Part shown: piece after piece, positions 15,499 through 23,531 of the stretch
How the letters are laid out: each line of letters begins with the position of its first letter
How positions within the stretch are numbered: the stretch's first letter is position 1
Origin: Waddliaceae bacterium
GTDB lineage: Bacteria > Chlamydiota > Chlamydiia > Chlamydiales > GCA-2709385
Direction: 5' to 3'
Length of the DNA stretch: 64,000 nucleotides
NCBI GenBank assembly: GCA_002709385.1
Contig: PAQS01000019.1
Span: forward strand, 124,001 to 188,000
Notes under the pieces: model-generated
What the model was told of the DNA's origin: nothing
Seen by the model: only the letters and a program-made list of their open reading frames with translations
Databases searched by the model: none
Program-made: the position numbers and the translations under genes

Positions 15499-17878
15499 AT
15501 TCTCCCGTCTCCCGAGCTGTTTTTTCCGGCTCTGCCATACGTCCAAATAAAGCCGTTAAAGATTGCTCTAAGACACGCTTCTTTTGCCATTCACGAGCTT
15601 TCTTATAACGTTCCATAAATTCAGGAGTGTCTCCTGGACGTTTTTTCAACTCTTCTCTTCGCAAGCGAGCTACATCTTCTTCTGGATCAGCTACAATGTG
15701 GGGAGTCAGAAAAATGAACATTTCTACTGTATCATCACTGAGCTTCGTATTACTAAATAGCTTTCCAATTCCTGGAAGATCTCCAAGGAAAGGTACACGC
15801 TCTACTGTATCTTGTGACTGTTTCTGGCGAAGTCCCCCTAAAATCACAGTCTCTCCATCGTTTACACGGACAAAATTTGCGATTTCTCTTCGTGTAACGT
15901 CCGGGCGATCCCCTTCATTTTTACGGATACTATCAAAGTAAACCTTTGTATCCAGAGTCACCATAGGGCTTTTATCAGCGTTCTCTTCATCTCCTGCATG
16001 AATTGTAGGAGTGATTTTGATCGTTGTACCATACTGTGCTCTTGTAAAAGAGTCTTTTAATTTCGTACTACTTGCTGTATCAACTTCTACGACTCCTGTG
16101 TTTACAGAAATTTCTTCAACAATACTGATTGTTGCTTCCGTTTGATTGACTGTAGTTACTGTTGGATTCGCATTAATGCGTACTTCATCCTGTGACAAGA
16201 GAAAGTTGTATGCGAGATCAAAAGCTGGCGCATGGGATGTTTCAGGGCGACTTAAGAGAAACTCAAAAAGTCCACCACTCGTACCACTTCCTGCCCCTGC
16301 TCCAAAATTCCCTGAAGTACTTCTTACTTGAGATGCAGATGATCCTAATTTAAGTAAGTTCAATCCAAAATTTGTCTTTTCTGAAACTTTCTTTTCAAAA
16401 AGAAGAACATCGATCTGTACCATTTTCTTAGGTACGTCAAGCTTCTGAATCAGCTCTTTCATACGAGGAAGAAGTTCTGTTTCTAAAACCATGACAATAG
16501 AACCTGTTTTATCATCGACGACAAAGTTCTTTAAATCTTTTCGGTCTTTTTTCTCTGCTTTCTTTGATGGATCTACTTTAGAAGGATTAACAACAATCGA
16601 TATTCCTTTATCCTGGTCTTTATCTTTGTAGCTTTGACTAGAGCTTTTCCCGCCTATACTTTTTCCTGTTTCATCTTCTAAATCACCCGTTTTAACAAGC
16701 AACTTGTATACATCTTCAAGAACTTCTGCAAGCTCTACTGCATCGGTATGTTTTGTCGTATACCAATAAACAGTTTTTCCAACAGATTCCTCAATACGCT
16801 CTTCAATATCTTGTACAATCTCTTCCGCTTTTTGAATTTCTTCGGCACTACCCATTACAAATAAGGCATTACCTAAACTTTTCAAAACTGAGATTTGTAA
16901 ACCTGATGGCTCCTCTGTACTGACAGGACGTTTTGTTCCTCTACGGAGCCGAGCATTCGTATTTTGATCTGCTTGGAAAATAGAATTAAGAATGGTGGCA
17001 AGCTCATCAGGATCTGCTGCAATAAGAGGTAAAATTTTATACTGCTTATCTTTCTGCTGCATAAATTTGTGAATTCGAAGGAGTTCTCGAATTCGTTCTG
17101 GAGATCCTAATAAGTAAATATCACTTCCAACGAGATGCAATTCTGTCTGTCTTGCAAACTTCTTTAAAACTCCATAGTCTGAAGAAGCGTTAAGTGGTCC
17201 TGGACTCAATAGAAAAAGAACCTGACTATTGCTAGCCATCATTTCTAATTCATCAGCAACATTAGTGACTCGAGTAGGCTGGGGCTGTTCGTTTTCAGCA
17301 ATAAGATATAAACGCCGTAAAAAAGGATTCAGCTCCTGAATACCAATCCCATTATGAGTCAGAATGAGATGTAACACCTCATCCCATGACTCTCTTGGTA
17401 CAGCAATAGAAGAATTCAAGCTAACAGGCACTTTATCTATCGCTGAAGTAAAGATATATACATAATCCTGTGAACCGTAATCTGCCACTAACTGTCCAAC
17501 AGTTGTTTCTGGCTGATGCCACAAACTATATGCTTCATCACGCCCTTGTTCTAAAGCCTCTTTTCTCCATTGAGCTTCCAGACGCTGAATAAGATCACGA
17601 CGTTGACGAACAGCTTCCAAAATACCAGCAAATTCTTCTTCATCTGCTCCTTCTGAAAAACGTTCTTCTGCCCTTTGTGACAACTTTCGTAACTCTTCTC
17701 TTAACTTACGAAGGTCTTGATTTACCTTATCTAGTTGTCCTCGAGCATCACGATCTAAATCTGAAGATCCACTTCCAATTTGTGCTTTTTTTTCTTCTAT
17801 GGTCTGCGCTAAAATTCCTACTTCAAAGCAAGTCAACACAGTCATGAATATGACAAAATACTTACGCATATTATTCAC
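15485..17878 (-). CDS. gspD: Type II secretion outer membrane secretin GspD
   Basis: A 797-residue secretin with a GTG start, AGGA five bases upstream, overlapping the previous gene by eight. A signal peptide (about 1-24) is followed by an unusual charged helical segment (about 30-115, 'LDKVNQDLRKLREELRKLSQ', likely coiled coil), then N0-N3 domains and the C-terminal secretin domain. Marks of the latter are 'MVQIDVLLFEKKVSEKTNFG', 'DGETVILGGLRQKQ' and 'VPFLGDLPGIGKLFSN'. GspD forms the outer membrane channel of type II secretion. The N-terminal coiled-coil is not part of proteobacterial GspD, where N0 follows the signal peptide directly. No pilotin gene is seen here. Confidence 0.92.
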   Translation of the reverse strand: MNNMRKYFVIFMTVLTCFEVGILAQTIEEKKAQIGSGSSDLDRDARGQLDKVNQDLRKLREELRKLSQRAEERFSEGADEEEFAGILEAVRQRRDLIQRLEAQWRKEALEQGRDEAYSLWHQPETTVGQLVADYGSQDYVYIFTSAIDKVPVSLNSSIAVPRESWDEVLHLILTHNGIGIQELNPFLRRLYLIAENEQPQPTRVTNVADELEMMASNSQVLFLLSPGPLNASSDYGVLKKFARQTELHLVGSDIYLLGSPERIRELLRIHKFMQQKDKQYKILPLIAADPDELATILNSIFQADQNTNARLRRGTKRPVSTEEPSGLQISVLKSLGNALFVMGSAEEIQKAEEIVQDIEERIEESVGKTVYWYTTKHTDAVELAEVLEDVYKLLVKTGDLEDETGKSIGGKSSSQSYKDKDQDKGISIVVNPSKVDPSKKAEKKDRKDLKNFVVDDKTGSIVMVLETELLPRMKELIQKLDVPKKMVQIDVLLFEKKVSEKTNFGLNLLKLGSSASQVRSTSGNFGAGAGSGTSGGLFEFLLSRPETSHAPAFDLAYNFLLSQDEVRINANPTVTTVNQTEATISIVEEISVNTGVVEVDTASSTKLKDSFTRAQYGTTIKITPTIHAGDEENADKSPMVTLDTKVYFDSIRKNEGDRPDVTRREIANFVRVNDGETVILGGLRQKQSQDTVERVPFLGDLPGIGKLFSNTKLSDDTVEMFIFLTPHIVADPEEDVARLRREELKKRPGDTPEFMERYKKAREWQKKRVLEQSLTALFGRMAEPEKTARETGEYDGR

Positions 17879-19334
17879 TACTTTCCTCTACTGTTCCTTG
17901 CACAAGCTGGGGAAGTTTAAGCCCTCGCTTACGTCTTTTTGGAAGTCGCTTTTCTAACTCTTCTTGAACTTCTTCACTTTTGAGCTCTCCAATGTCAGCT
18001 CCTTCTTCTATCATCTCTCTAGAAAAAGGAACGGAAGATAAACTCTCAAAAGTTTCCTGATCTACCGTCTTTGCTGCAGTATTCTGATTCAAAAGAATTT
18101 GATATATTTCTGTTCTTGTAGGATTAAATACATGGGCTTTTATAGCACGCTGTCCCTGAGACCCCTTATTTTGCCCTTCTAAAGCCAATAAAGCCCCTCT
18201 TAAATCACCCGCTACATAAGCATCAATTTCTTCAACAGTACTGATCTTCTTCCAACCTGACTCTGTTTGTAAAAACCATTCGTCTGGTTGTACCGAAATA
18301 CGCTCTGATCCAATTTCAAGCAAAAATTGAGAACGAGTACGGTCTCCTACATAACGAAAATCTCTCTCTACCATTTTGGGATTCCAAGAGTCATGCGAAC
18401 GCATAAGATTGAGGGAAACACGAATACTTCCATCTTCACTCCACAACTCAAACTGCATAACCCGATCATCTACTTTAGATAAAACCAAAAGCGGGTAATC
18501 TTCCGTTCTCTCACCATCAAGAACTGCTTGCCAACGATCATCTTTCCAAATCAGAAAATCTCCTTCACTGACAAACAACGAATAAGGAGTATTTTGGTCC
18601 TGTACATCAATTCTCTGACGATTTTTATACTGCTCAAATTCTTGACCACCATGCTGATCAAAGAAACAATCCCTACCAAACCAACGCATACGTTGTCTAG
18701 CAAACAATCCTCCATCTACACGGAAATTGCCTAAACTCCACATCGTTCGACGTGCACGAAGAGGATCTTGTTTTTTTAAAATAAATTGAGATAACTCTTG
18801 TGGCTCTTTTACTTGTACTCCATCGTCATCTACTAAACATAAAGTAAAAGTCGCTTCACGCTCACCCGGAATAAGCTCAAACGATAAAGGAGTTACTTCG
18901 TTATTAGGACTAAAATGATAAGATAAAGCACCGCTTTTACTCTGAACCTGAAGAAAAATTTTCTCTCCTTCACGAACATCTTTCGACTCTTCAGAAGCCG
19001 CCAGCATGACATGCCCCACAATCCCATCAACTTTTGCATCTGGCCTTCCATTCAAACCATAATAAACAATTTCCCTACGCAAATCAGGTAATGTTGGCTC
19101 CGAAACACCACTTTTTAAAGCCAAACTACCTCCCCCTAAAGAATCATAAAAATGAGAAGACTGCTGAAAATAACGCTTAGGTAAACGCAGATCATCCGCA
19201 ATAATTTCAGGCTGCTCAACAATGCTTGATAAAGTCCATAAGCCCCAAAGCGAATAGAAAGAAAGACTTAGTGCAAGAAGGAATAAAGCAAGCCTTACCC
19301 ACACTAATTTTTTGAACAATTGATAGGTATCCAT
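17871..19334 (-). CDS. First gene of the type II secretion operon, GspC-like bitopic protein
   Basis: A 487-residue protein with a short cytoplasmic start, one membrane helix (about residues 12-34, 'RLALFLLALSLSFYSLWGLW') and a long extracytoplasmic domain ending in a basic, disordered tail ('EELEKRLPKRRKRGLKLPQL'). It is the first gene of the operon and overlaps gspD by eight bases. This topology and place match GspC, the protein that links the inner membrane platform to the GspD secretin, but I see no clear homology-region domain and the protein is much longer than GspC (about 270-300). From memory, Chlamydia has an uncharacterised gene (CT573) at this place. Function as the GspC equivalent is inference. 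Confidence 0.6.
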   Translation of the reverse strand: MDTYQLFKKLVWVRLALFLLALSLSFYSLWGLWTLSSIVEQPEIIADDLRLPKRYFQQSSHFYDSLGGGSLALKSGVSEPTLPDLRREIVYYGLNGRPDAKVDGIVGHVMLAASEESKDVREGEKIFLQVQSKSGALSYHFSPNNEVTPLSFELIPGEREATFTLCLVDDDGVQVKEPQELSQFILKKQDPLRARRTMWSLGNFRVDGGLFARQRMRWFGRDCFFDQHGGQEFEQYKNRQRIDVQDQNTPYSLFVSEGDFLIWKDDRWQAVLDGERTEDYPLLVLSKVDDRVMQFELWSEDGSIRVSLNLMRSHDSWNPKMVERDFRYVGDRTRSQFLLEIGSERISVQPDEWFLQTESGWKKISTVEEIDAYVAGDLRGALLALEGQNKGSQGQRAIKAHVFNPTRTEIYQILLNQNTAAKTVDQETFESLSSVPFSREMIEEGADIGELKSEEVQEELEKRLPKRRKRGLKLPQLVQGTVEESSE

Positions 19335-19653
19335 GACAAGTCACTAACCTTTAAATTATAAGTACATGATTCTAGTGAATTTATGGTAAAAATTCAACTA
19401 TTCATATTGAAAATCTTCTTTTAATTTTACTTATTTAAAGCCTGATTCAAGAAAAATTCATCCAAAAAACCAATTATTAAAATTTATATTTTACAAAACC
19501 AAAAAAATATTCTTTTTTAAATTTTATACAACATACAAAATCAATCAGATACAAATCAAAACAAATAAAAAGAAATTTTTCTTAAAATACTTTCAAATTA
19601 TTGTTATAATATAAACTATGTACTAATAGCTTACCTTGTTTAAGGAGATAATA
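19335..19653. other. AT-rich intergenic region between divergent operons
   Basis: About 320 bases without a gene and with very high A+T, rich in A- and T-tracts such as the runs near 19500-19525. It separates the start of the minus-strand type II secretion operon from the plus-strand membrane protein gene and should hold promoters for both. Apart from the TATAAT listed separately I see no repeat or RNA gene. Confidence 0.6.
19605..19649 (+). promoter_or_regulatory. Putative -10 box and ribosome binding site of the gene at 19654
   Basis: TATAAT at 19605-19610 is a perfect -10 hexamer. The -35 region at the right distance (TTAAAA, 19582-19587) is weak. AAGGAGAT at 19642-19649 sits six bases before ATG 19654, which decides the start over the in-frame TTG at 19636. 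Confidence 0.4.
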
Positions 19654-20112
19654 ATGGTTGATAATGAAGAAAACGATTCTATTAAAGAAGAGTCTACAGA
19701 AACAAGCTCTACTTCATCAGATAATAGCTCTGGTTGTTCTAGTTTATTTAAGACTATTTCTTCTTTAGCAAAGAAAAAAACAGTAAACCGAATCTACCGA
19801 TTCTGCAAACGAAATCAGCTAGAAGCTGGGATTGGTGCCTTGTTATCTGTTGGTGCTATTTTGGCATTATTCAATGTTGCCTTTGGACAAATTTTAGTCG
19901 GTTTGATTGGAGGGTATGTTTTGTATCAGCCAATTTGCTCTTGGGCGAATGGTTTAGGTAATTTTTTAGAAGAAAAAGGCGGTTACCCTGCTTTTATTCT
20001 TATTGTATTTATTTTGGGTATAGCTTTTTCGGCACCGGCTATTGCTCTTGGTCTGATCGTTTCTGCAGCCTTGCGTTCTGTTATTCAAGGTAATCATGAA
20101 GATGAAGAATAG
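19654..20112 (+). CDS. Small membrane protein with two hydrophobic segments
   Basis: A 152-residue protein starting at ATG 19654 (strong AAGGAG; a TTG six codons earlier is unlikely). The first 30 residues are acidic and serine-rich, then a basic stretch, then two long hydrophobic regions at about 54-92 and 106-137 separated by a short loop, and a short acidic tail. I do not recognise the family. The bilobed hydrophobic layout is that of chlamydial inclusion membrane proteins, but many small bacterial membrane proteins share it, so this is only a possibility. It stands alone between the type II secretion operon and the flagellar operon. The flagellar promoter lies downstream of it, so it is probably not part of that operon. 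Confidence 0.6.
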   Translation: MVDNEENDSIKEESTETSSTSSDNSSGCSSLFKTISSLAKKKTVNRIYRFCKRNQLEAGIGALLSVGAILALFNVAFGQILVGLIGGYVLYQPICSWANGLGNFLEEKGGYPAFILIVFILGIAFSAPAIALGLIVSAALRSVIQGNHEDEE

Positions 20113-20173
20113 AGAAAAATTTTCCCTCTAATTTTCTTCTTCTAATAGAGACGCACACGATTCATTTTCTTTA

Positions 20174-20196
20174 ACTTAGCGATTCATTCGTTAAGT
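20174..20196. repeat. Inverted repeat abutting the sigma-54 promoter of the flagellar operon
   Basis: ACTTAGCGA (20174-20182) and TCGTTAAGT (20188-20196) form 9-bp arms with one mismatch around the spacer TTCAT. The right arm runs into the -24 element of the promoter. Such a site could bind a regulator of the flagellar operon. It lies upstream of the predicted transcription start, so it is not a leader structure. Confidence 0.4.
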
Positions 20197-20211
20197 GGCA
20201 TCACTCCTGCT
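20196..20211 (+). promoter_or_regulatory. Sigma-54 promoter of the flagellar operon
   Basis: TGGCATCACTCCTGCT fits the sigma-54 consensus TGGCAC-N5-TTGCW: TGGCA at -24, TGCT at -12, and exactly 10 bases between the invariant GG (20197-20198) and GC (20209-20210). It points at flgF, whose ATG is 35 bases after the -12 element, with GAGGAGGGG as the ribosome binding site. No sigma-70-like pair of hexamers of similar quality is seen here. This implies control by RpoN and an enhancer-binding activator encoded elsewhere. Confidence 0.7.
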
Positions 20212-20244
20212 TCCTCTTTTTCAGACTAACTGAGGAGGGGCAGG

Positions 20245-21102
20245 ATGCTCACGGGCTATTTCACTGGAGTTTCAGGAATTTATTACAACGAGCAGAAGCT
20301 CGGGGTTACGGCAAATAACCTTGCCAACTCAGATACCACCGGCTTTCGCAAAGCACTTATGCTCTTTCGTACACGAGAAGAGAATGAGTATACCCGTATG
20401 GTTGATCGAGATGTTCAAGAACGAAATCCCAAAACATATGGTATTCAACGTACAGGTGTCTACAAGGCATTCAATAAGACAGGTAGTCTCAAACATACCG
20501 ATAATCCAATGGATCTAGGGATTGTTCCTGAACTTAAAAACGCATTTTTTCAAGTTAAGAAAGCAGATCCTAGTGACCAAAGAGTTTTCTACTCTAGAGA
20601 TGGACGTTTGTCATTAGGGCCAATGGATCCAAATAATCCAGAAGGTCCCACAGCACTCTATACTGCTGGGCACCTTCTTTTGGGAGATGGTGGACAACCC
20701 ATTCAAATTGATCCTTCTAATGGAACACTTCGTATTAGCCCTGATGGCGTGATTTATCAAAATGAAGAAGTTACAGGAGAAATCCCTCTCTATCGCTTTA
20801 ATAAAAGTCCAGACCCTACTCGGCAAGAAGCAGCCAACCTTCAAATGCTGCACCAACTAGGTAACTCCATTCTGCAAGTTCCTCCTGAGCACAACGAAGA
20901 ATTCAATATCCGACGACTTGAAGTTGGAAAAGGCGGAATCACTCGATTAATGGCACAGGGATCGCAAGAAGCGTCAAACGTCAATGTCATGAGCGAGATG
21001 GCCGAAATGATGCACACCACAAAAGCCGCCGAAGCTAATCAAAGAGCACTTCGTCGTCAAGTCGAGACCCTCAACCGGCTCGTTCAACTTGTTAAAGGTT
21101 AA
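20245..21102 (+). CDS. flgF: Flagellar proximal rod protein FlgF
   Basis: A 285-residue flagellar rod protein. The N-terminal rod signature 'LGVTANNLANSDTTGFRKAL' and the C-terminal helix ('EASNVNVMSEMAEMMHTTKA' then AEANQRALRRQVETLNRL) pack together in the axial proteins. The middle domain is about 200 residues. It is the first gene of a ten-gene operon driven by the sigma-54 promoter at 20196, with GAGGAGGGG ahead of the ATG. FlgF rather than FlgG because the full-length, more canonical FlgG follows directly. Secreted by the flagellar type III export apparatus without a cleaved signal. Confidence 0.88.
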   Translation: MLTGYFTGVSGIYYNEQKLGVTANNLANSDTTGFRKALMLFRTREENEYTRMVDRDVQERNPKTYGIQRTGVYKAFNKTGSLKHTDNPMDLGIVPELKNAFFQVKKADPSDQRVFYSRDGRLSLGPMDPNNPEGPTALYTAGHLLLGDGGQPIQIDPSNGTLRISPDGVIYQNEEVTGEIPLYRFNKSPDPTRQEAANLQMLHQLGNSILQVPPEHNEEFNIRRLEVGKGGITRLMAQGSQEASNVNVMSEMAEMMHTTKAAEANQRALRRQVETLNRLVQLVKG

Positions 21103-21126
21103 ATCAATTTTTTAAGGAGATAAATT

Positions 21127-21909
21127 ATGTTAACTGCACTTTGGACAGCTAGTACGGGTATGGAAGCCCAAATGACAAACTTAGATGTAATTGCCAACAA
21201 CTTAGCCAACGTGAATACAGTAGGATTCAAAAAAAGCCGCGCAGATTTTCAAGACTTATTATACCAAACACTCGCTTCTGCTGGTGAATCAACTGGACCA
21301 GATAGCATGGATCCTGTTGGTGAACAAATTGGTGTGGGTACCAAGCTTGCTTCGATTACAAAAGAATTTTCAATCGGATCTCTTGAAAGAACAGACCGAG
21401 ATCTTGATGTCGCCATTGCAGGCAAAGGCATGCTTGTTCTGCAAGGTCCAGATGGCAACGACGTGTACACAAGAGACGGCACATTGAAGCTAGATGGAAC
21501 AGGACGAATTGTAAACTCCGATGGATACCCTTTAGTTGGAGTAGGAACCGTTCCTGAAAATGCTAGAGGAATCAATTTTGGTCCTACTGGAGAAGTTGCT
21601 TACTTAGATGAAAACAACCAAGAAAATACAATCGGCCAAATTCAATTGGCTATGTTCGTTAATCCATCAGGCTTAAATGCAAAAGGTGGAAACCTTTATG
21701 CCGAGACTCCAGCTTCCGGGGCAGCTTCACTAGTGACCCCTGGCTTAGAAAGCTCAGGAATGATTCAGCAATACTTCGTAGAAAAATCTAATGTTTCCAT
21801 TGTAGAAGAAATGGTGAACATGATTTCTGCCCAGCGTGCTTACGAGATCAACTCTAAAATGATCCGTGCCGGTGATGAAATGCTCTCAACAGCTAACCAA
21901 ATTAGCTAA
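21127..21909 (+). CDS. flgG: Flagellar distal rod protein FlgG
   Basis: A 260-residue distal rod protein of exactly the usual FlgG length. The N-terminus 'LTALWTASTGMEAQMTNLDV' with 'IANNLANVNTVGFKKSRADF' and the C-terminus 'SNVSIVEEMVNMISAQRAYE' are near-consensus. It lies 24 bases after flgF with AAGGAGAT as the ribosome binding site. FlgG forms the distal rod that crosses the P and L rings, whose genes follow in this operon. Confidence 0.95.
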   Translation: MLTALWTASTGMEAQMTNLDVIANNLANVNTVGFKKSRADFQDLLYQTLASAGESTGPDSMDPVGEQIGVGTKLASITKEFSIGSLERTDRDLDVAIAGKGMLVLQGPDGNDVYTRDGTLKLDGTGRIVNSDGYPLVGVGTVPENARGINFGPTGEVAYLDENNQENTIGQIQLAMFVNPSGLNAKGGNLYAETPASGAASLVTPGLESSGMIQQYFVEKSNVSIVEEMVNMISAQRAYEINSKMIRAGDEMLSTANQIS

Positions 21910-21925
21910 TAACTGGGAGGAAATA

Positions 21926-22891
21926 ATGGGCAAAATTTTCACAGTACTCAGCTTATTTAGCTACTTCTTTGCTAGTTCACTATGTGGACTAGCAAGTGAA
22001 GCAAGCATACGCTTAGTAGATACCATAGCTGTGCAAGCTCCAAATATCACACTAGGCGAAATCGCAAGTATTGAATCTGATAATCCTTATTTAAAACAGC
22101 AACTCTTCGACTTGCATATTGCCGATGCTCCACGTATCGGCTCTCCAAAAGTAATTTCGTCTTATGCTCTCCAATCTATTTTGAAAGATGAGGGTTTCGA
22201 TAACGTAGAAATTTTTGGTACACAAAGCACTACTTACACAGAAACTTACACCGTTCCCAAAGAAGAACTTCAAGAAAAAATTATTTCTTGGATTCAAAGA
22301 GAAATGCTGAGCGATGTAGAACCTGAAGTGCGTTTTAAAAAACTTCCACATAAATGGAAAATACCTAAAGGAAGCAACACTTCGATACAAATCTCAGGTA
22401 ATAGAGATAAATTGAGCGGAACAACAACCTTAACCCTACGTGCTATGGCAGATGGACGAGTTTATGCAACAGGCCATGCTCGTATGGACATCAAACTCTT
22501 CAAAACTAGTGCCGTTCTTATACGCCCCTTAAAACGCCAAGAAAAGCTTGAGTCTACTGATGTCGAATTCCGACGGGCAGAAATTACCAAGTCAAACGGC
22601 ATGGAAATCCAAGACATAAACAATGCTATCGGACTAGTAGCCAAGAAAAACCTACCCGTAGGCAGCGTTCTAACAACAACAGATTTTGAGCAAGCTGTAG
22701 TCATTGAACGAGGTACACCCAATCGAATCGTTGTCATTAACGGCACGGTAAAACTTGGAATAGCAGGTGCTATAGCTCTACAGAACGGTAGAGAAGGAGA
22801 GAATATTATGTTCTCCAACCCAATGAATGAAAAAGAAACACTGCGAGCTACGGTCAAAGGACCAGGGCTTGCTGTAATGAAACTTCGATAA
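21926..22891 (+). CDS. flgA: Flagellar P-ring assembly chaperone FlgA
   Basis: A 321-residue periplasmic protein. The frame opens at 21866 inside flgG, but GGGAGG stands before ATG 21926 and a signal peptide begins there ('MGKIFTVLSLFSYFFASSLC'), so 21926 is the start. The C-terminal part holds the SAF/FlgA domain: 'AVLIRPLKRQEKLESTDVEF', 'GLVAKKNLPVGSVLTTTDFE', and a final 'ReGENImFsNpmnekeTLRA' block. FlgA helps FlgI assemble the P ring in the periplasm. Its gene lies just after flgG and before flgH and flgI. Confidence 0.88.
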   Translation: MGKIFTVLSLFSYFFASSLCGLASEASIRLVDTIAVQAPNITLGEIASIESDNPYLKQQLFDLHIADAPRIGSPKVISSYALQSILKDEGFDNVEIFGTQSTTYTETYTVPKEELQEKIISWIQREMLSDVEPEVRFKKLPHKWKIPKGSNTSIQISGNRDKLSGTTTLTLRAMADGRVYATGHARMDIKLFKTSAVLIRPLKRQEKLESTDVEFRRAEITKSNGMEIQDINNAIGLVAKKNLPVGSVLTTTDFEQAVVIERGTPNRIVVINGTVKLGIAGAIALQNGREGENIMFSNPMNEKETLRATVKGPGLAVMKLR

Positions 22892-22903
22892 ATGAGGCAG
22901 AAA

Positions 22904-23521
22904 ATGAAAAAACTATTTTTTAGCTCCCTTCTTTTATTAATGGGAACAAGTAGCACTGCCTCTGCAACACCAGTAAGTTTGTATGAAGTAAGTAGCTCTC
23001 CCTACTCCACATTCATCGCAAGAAAACCGGGTGATATCCTTACACTTATCATCGAAGAATCAGCTGAAACTAAAGATGATGGAGAAGTAAAACTTGAAAG
23101 AGAAAGCGATGCAAAATTTAGCCTAGCGAAGCTCTTCTTTCCAAGTTTCAATCCTACGAAGGGCTTTGATAATACAATGCTTACTGGAGATGAACCAGGA
23201 GTAGAATTTTCTTCTGAATCAAGTTTTGAAAATAAAAGCGAAAATGATTCAGGGCATAGCTACGTAACAACGATGCAAATTCAACTCATTGAAGAAGTTG
23301 GAAATGGTCAATTCGTCATTCAAGGAAAGCGTGGCATCACACTCAATGGAAAAGACAAAGATATGTTCGTCAGTGGTGTTATCCGTCAGCGTGACATCAC
23401 AGCAGATAACACCATTAAATCCGAACAAATCGCCAATGCAGTGATCGAAATCGACAATAAAATTGTAAGTAAAGATCTCCGTACAGGCTGGTTAAGCAAA
23501 ATCTTTAACTTTATTTTTTAG
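22904..23521 (+). CDS. flgH: Flagellar L-ring protein FlgH without a lipobox
   Basis: A 205-residue L-ring protein. TGAGG lies six bases before ATG 22904; an upstream in-frame ATG at 22892 touches the flgA stop and is less likely. The signal peptide is 'KKLFFSSLLLLMGTSSTASA', then the family core: 'GDILTLIIEESAET', 'GNGQFVIQGKRGITLNGKDK', 'VSGVIRQRDITADNTIKSEQ'. FlgH is normally an outer-membrane lipoprotein with a lipobox cysteine. This protein has no cysteine at all, so it cannot be lipidated that way. It should form the outer membrane ring of the flagellum with FlgI below. Confidence 0.9.
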   Translation: MKKLFFSSLLLLMGTSSTASATPVSLYEVSSSPYSTFIARKPGDILTLIIEESAETKDDGEVKLERESDAKFSLAKLFFPSFNPTKGFDNTMLTGDEPGVEFSSESSFENKSENDSGHSYVTTMQIQLIEEVGNGQFVIQGKRGITLNGKDKDMFVSGVIRQRDITADNTIKSEQIANAVIEIDNKIVSKDLRTGWLSKIFNFIF

Positions 23522-23531
23522 AGGAACAGCA

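Noticed and set aside
15499-15546. Longer N-terminus for GspE starting at 15546
   Set aside because: It would overlap gspD by 62 bases and lacks a ribosome binding site, whereas ATG 15498 has GGGAG in place.
21866-21925. FlgA start inside flgG
   Set aside because: The added 20 residues are flgG sequence in another frame; ATG 21926 has GGGAGG and begins a signal peptide.
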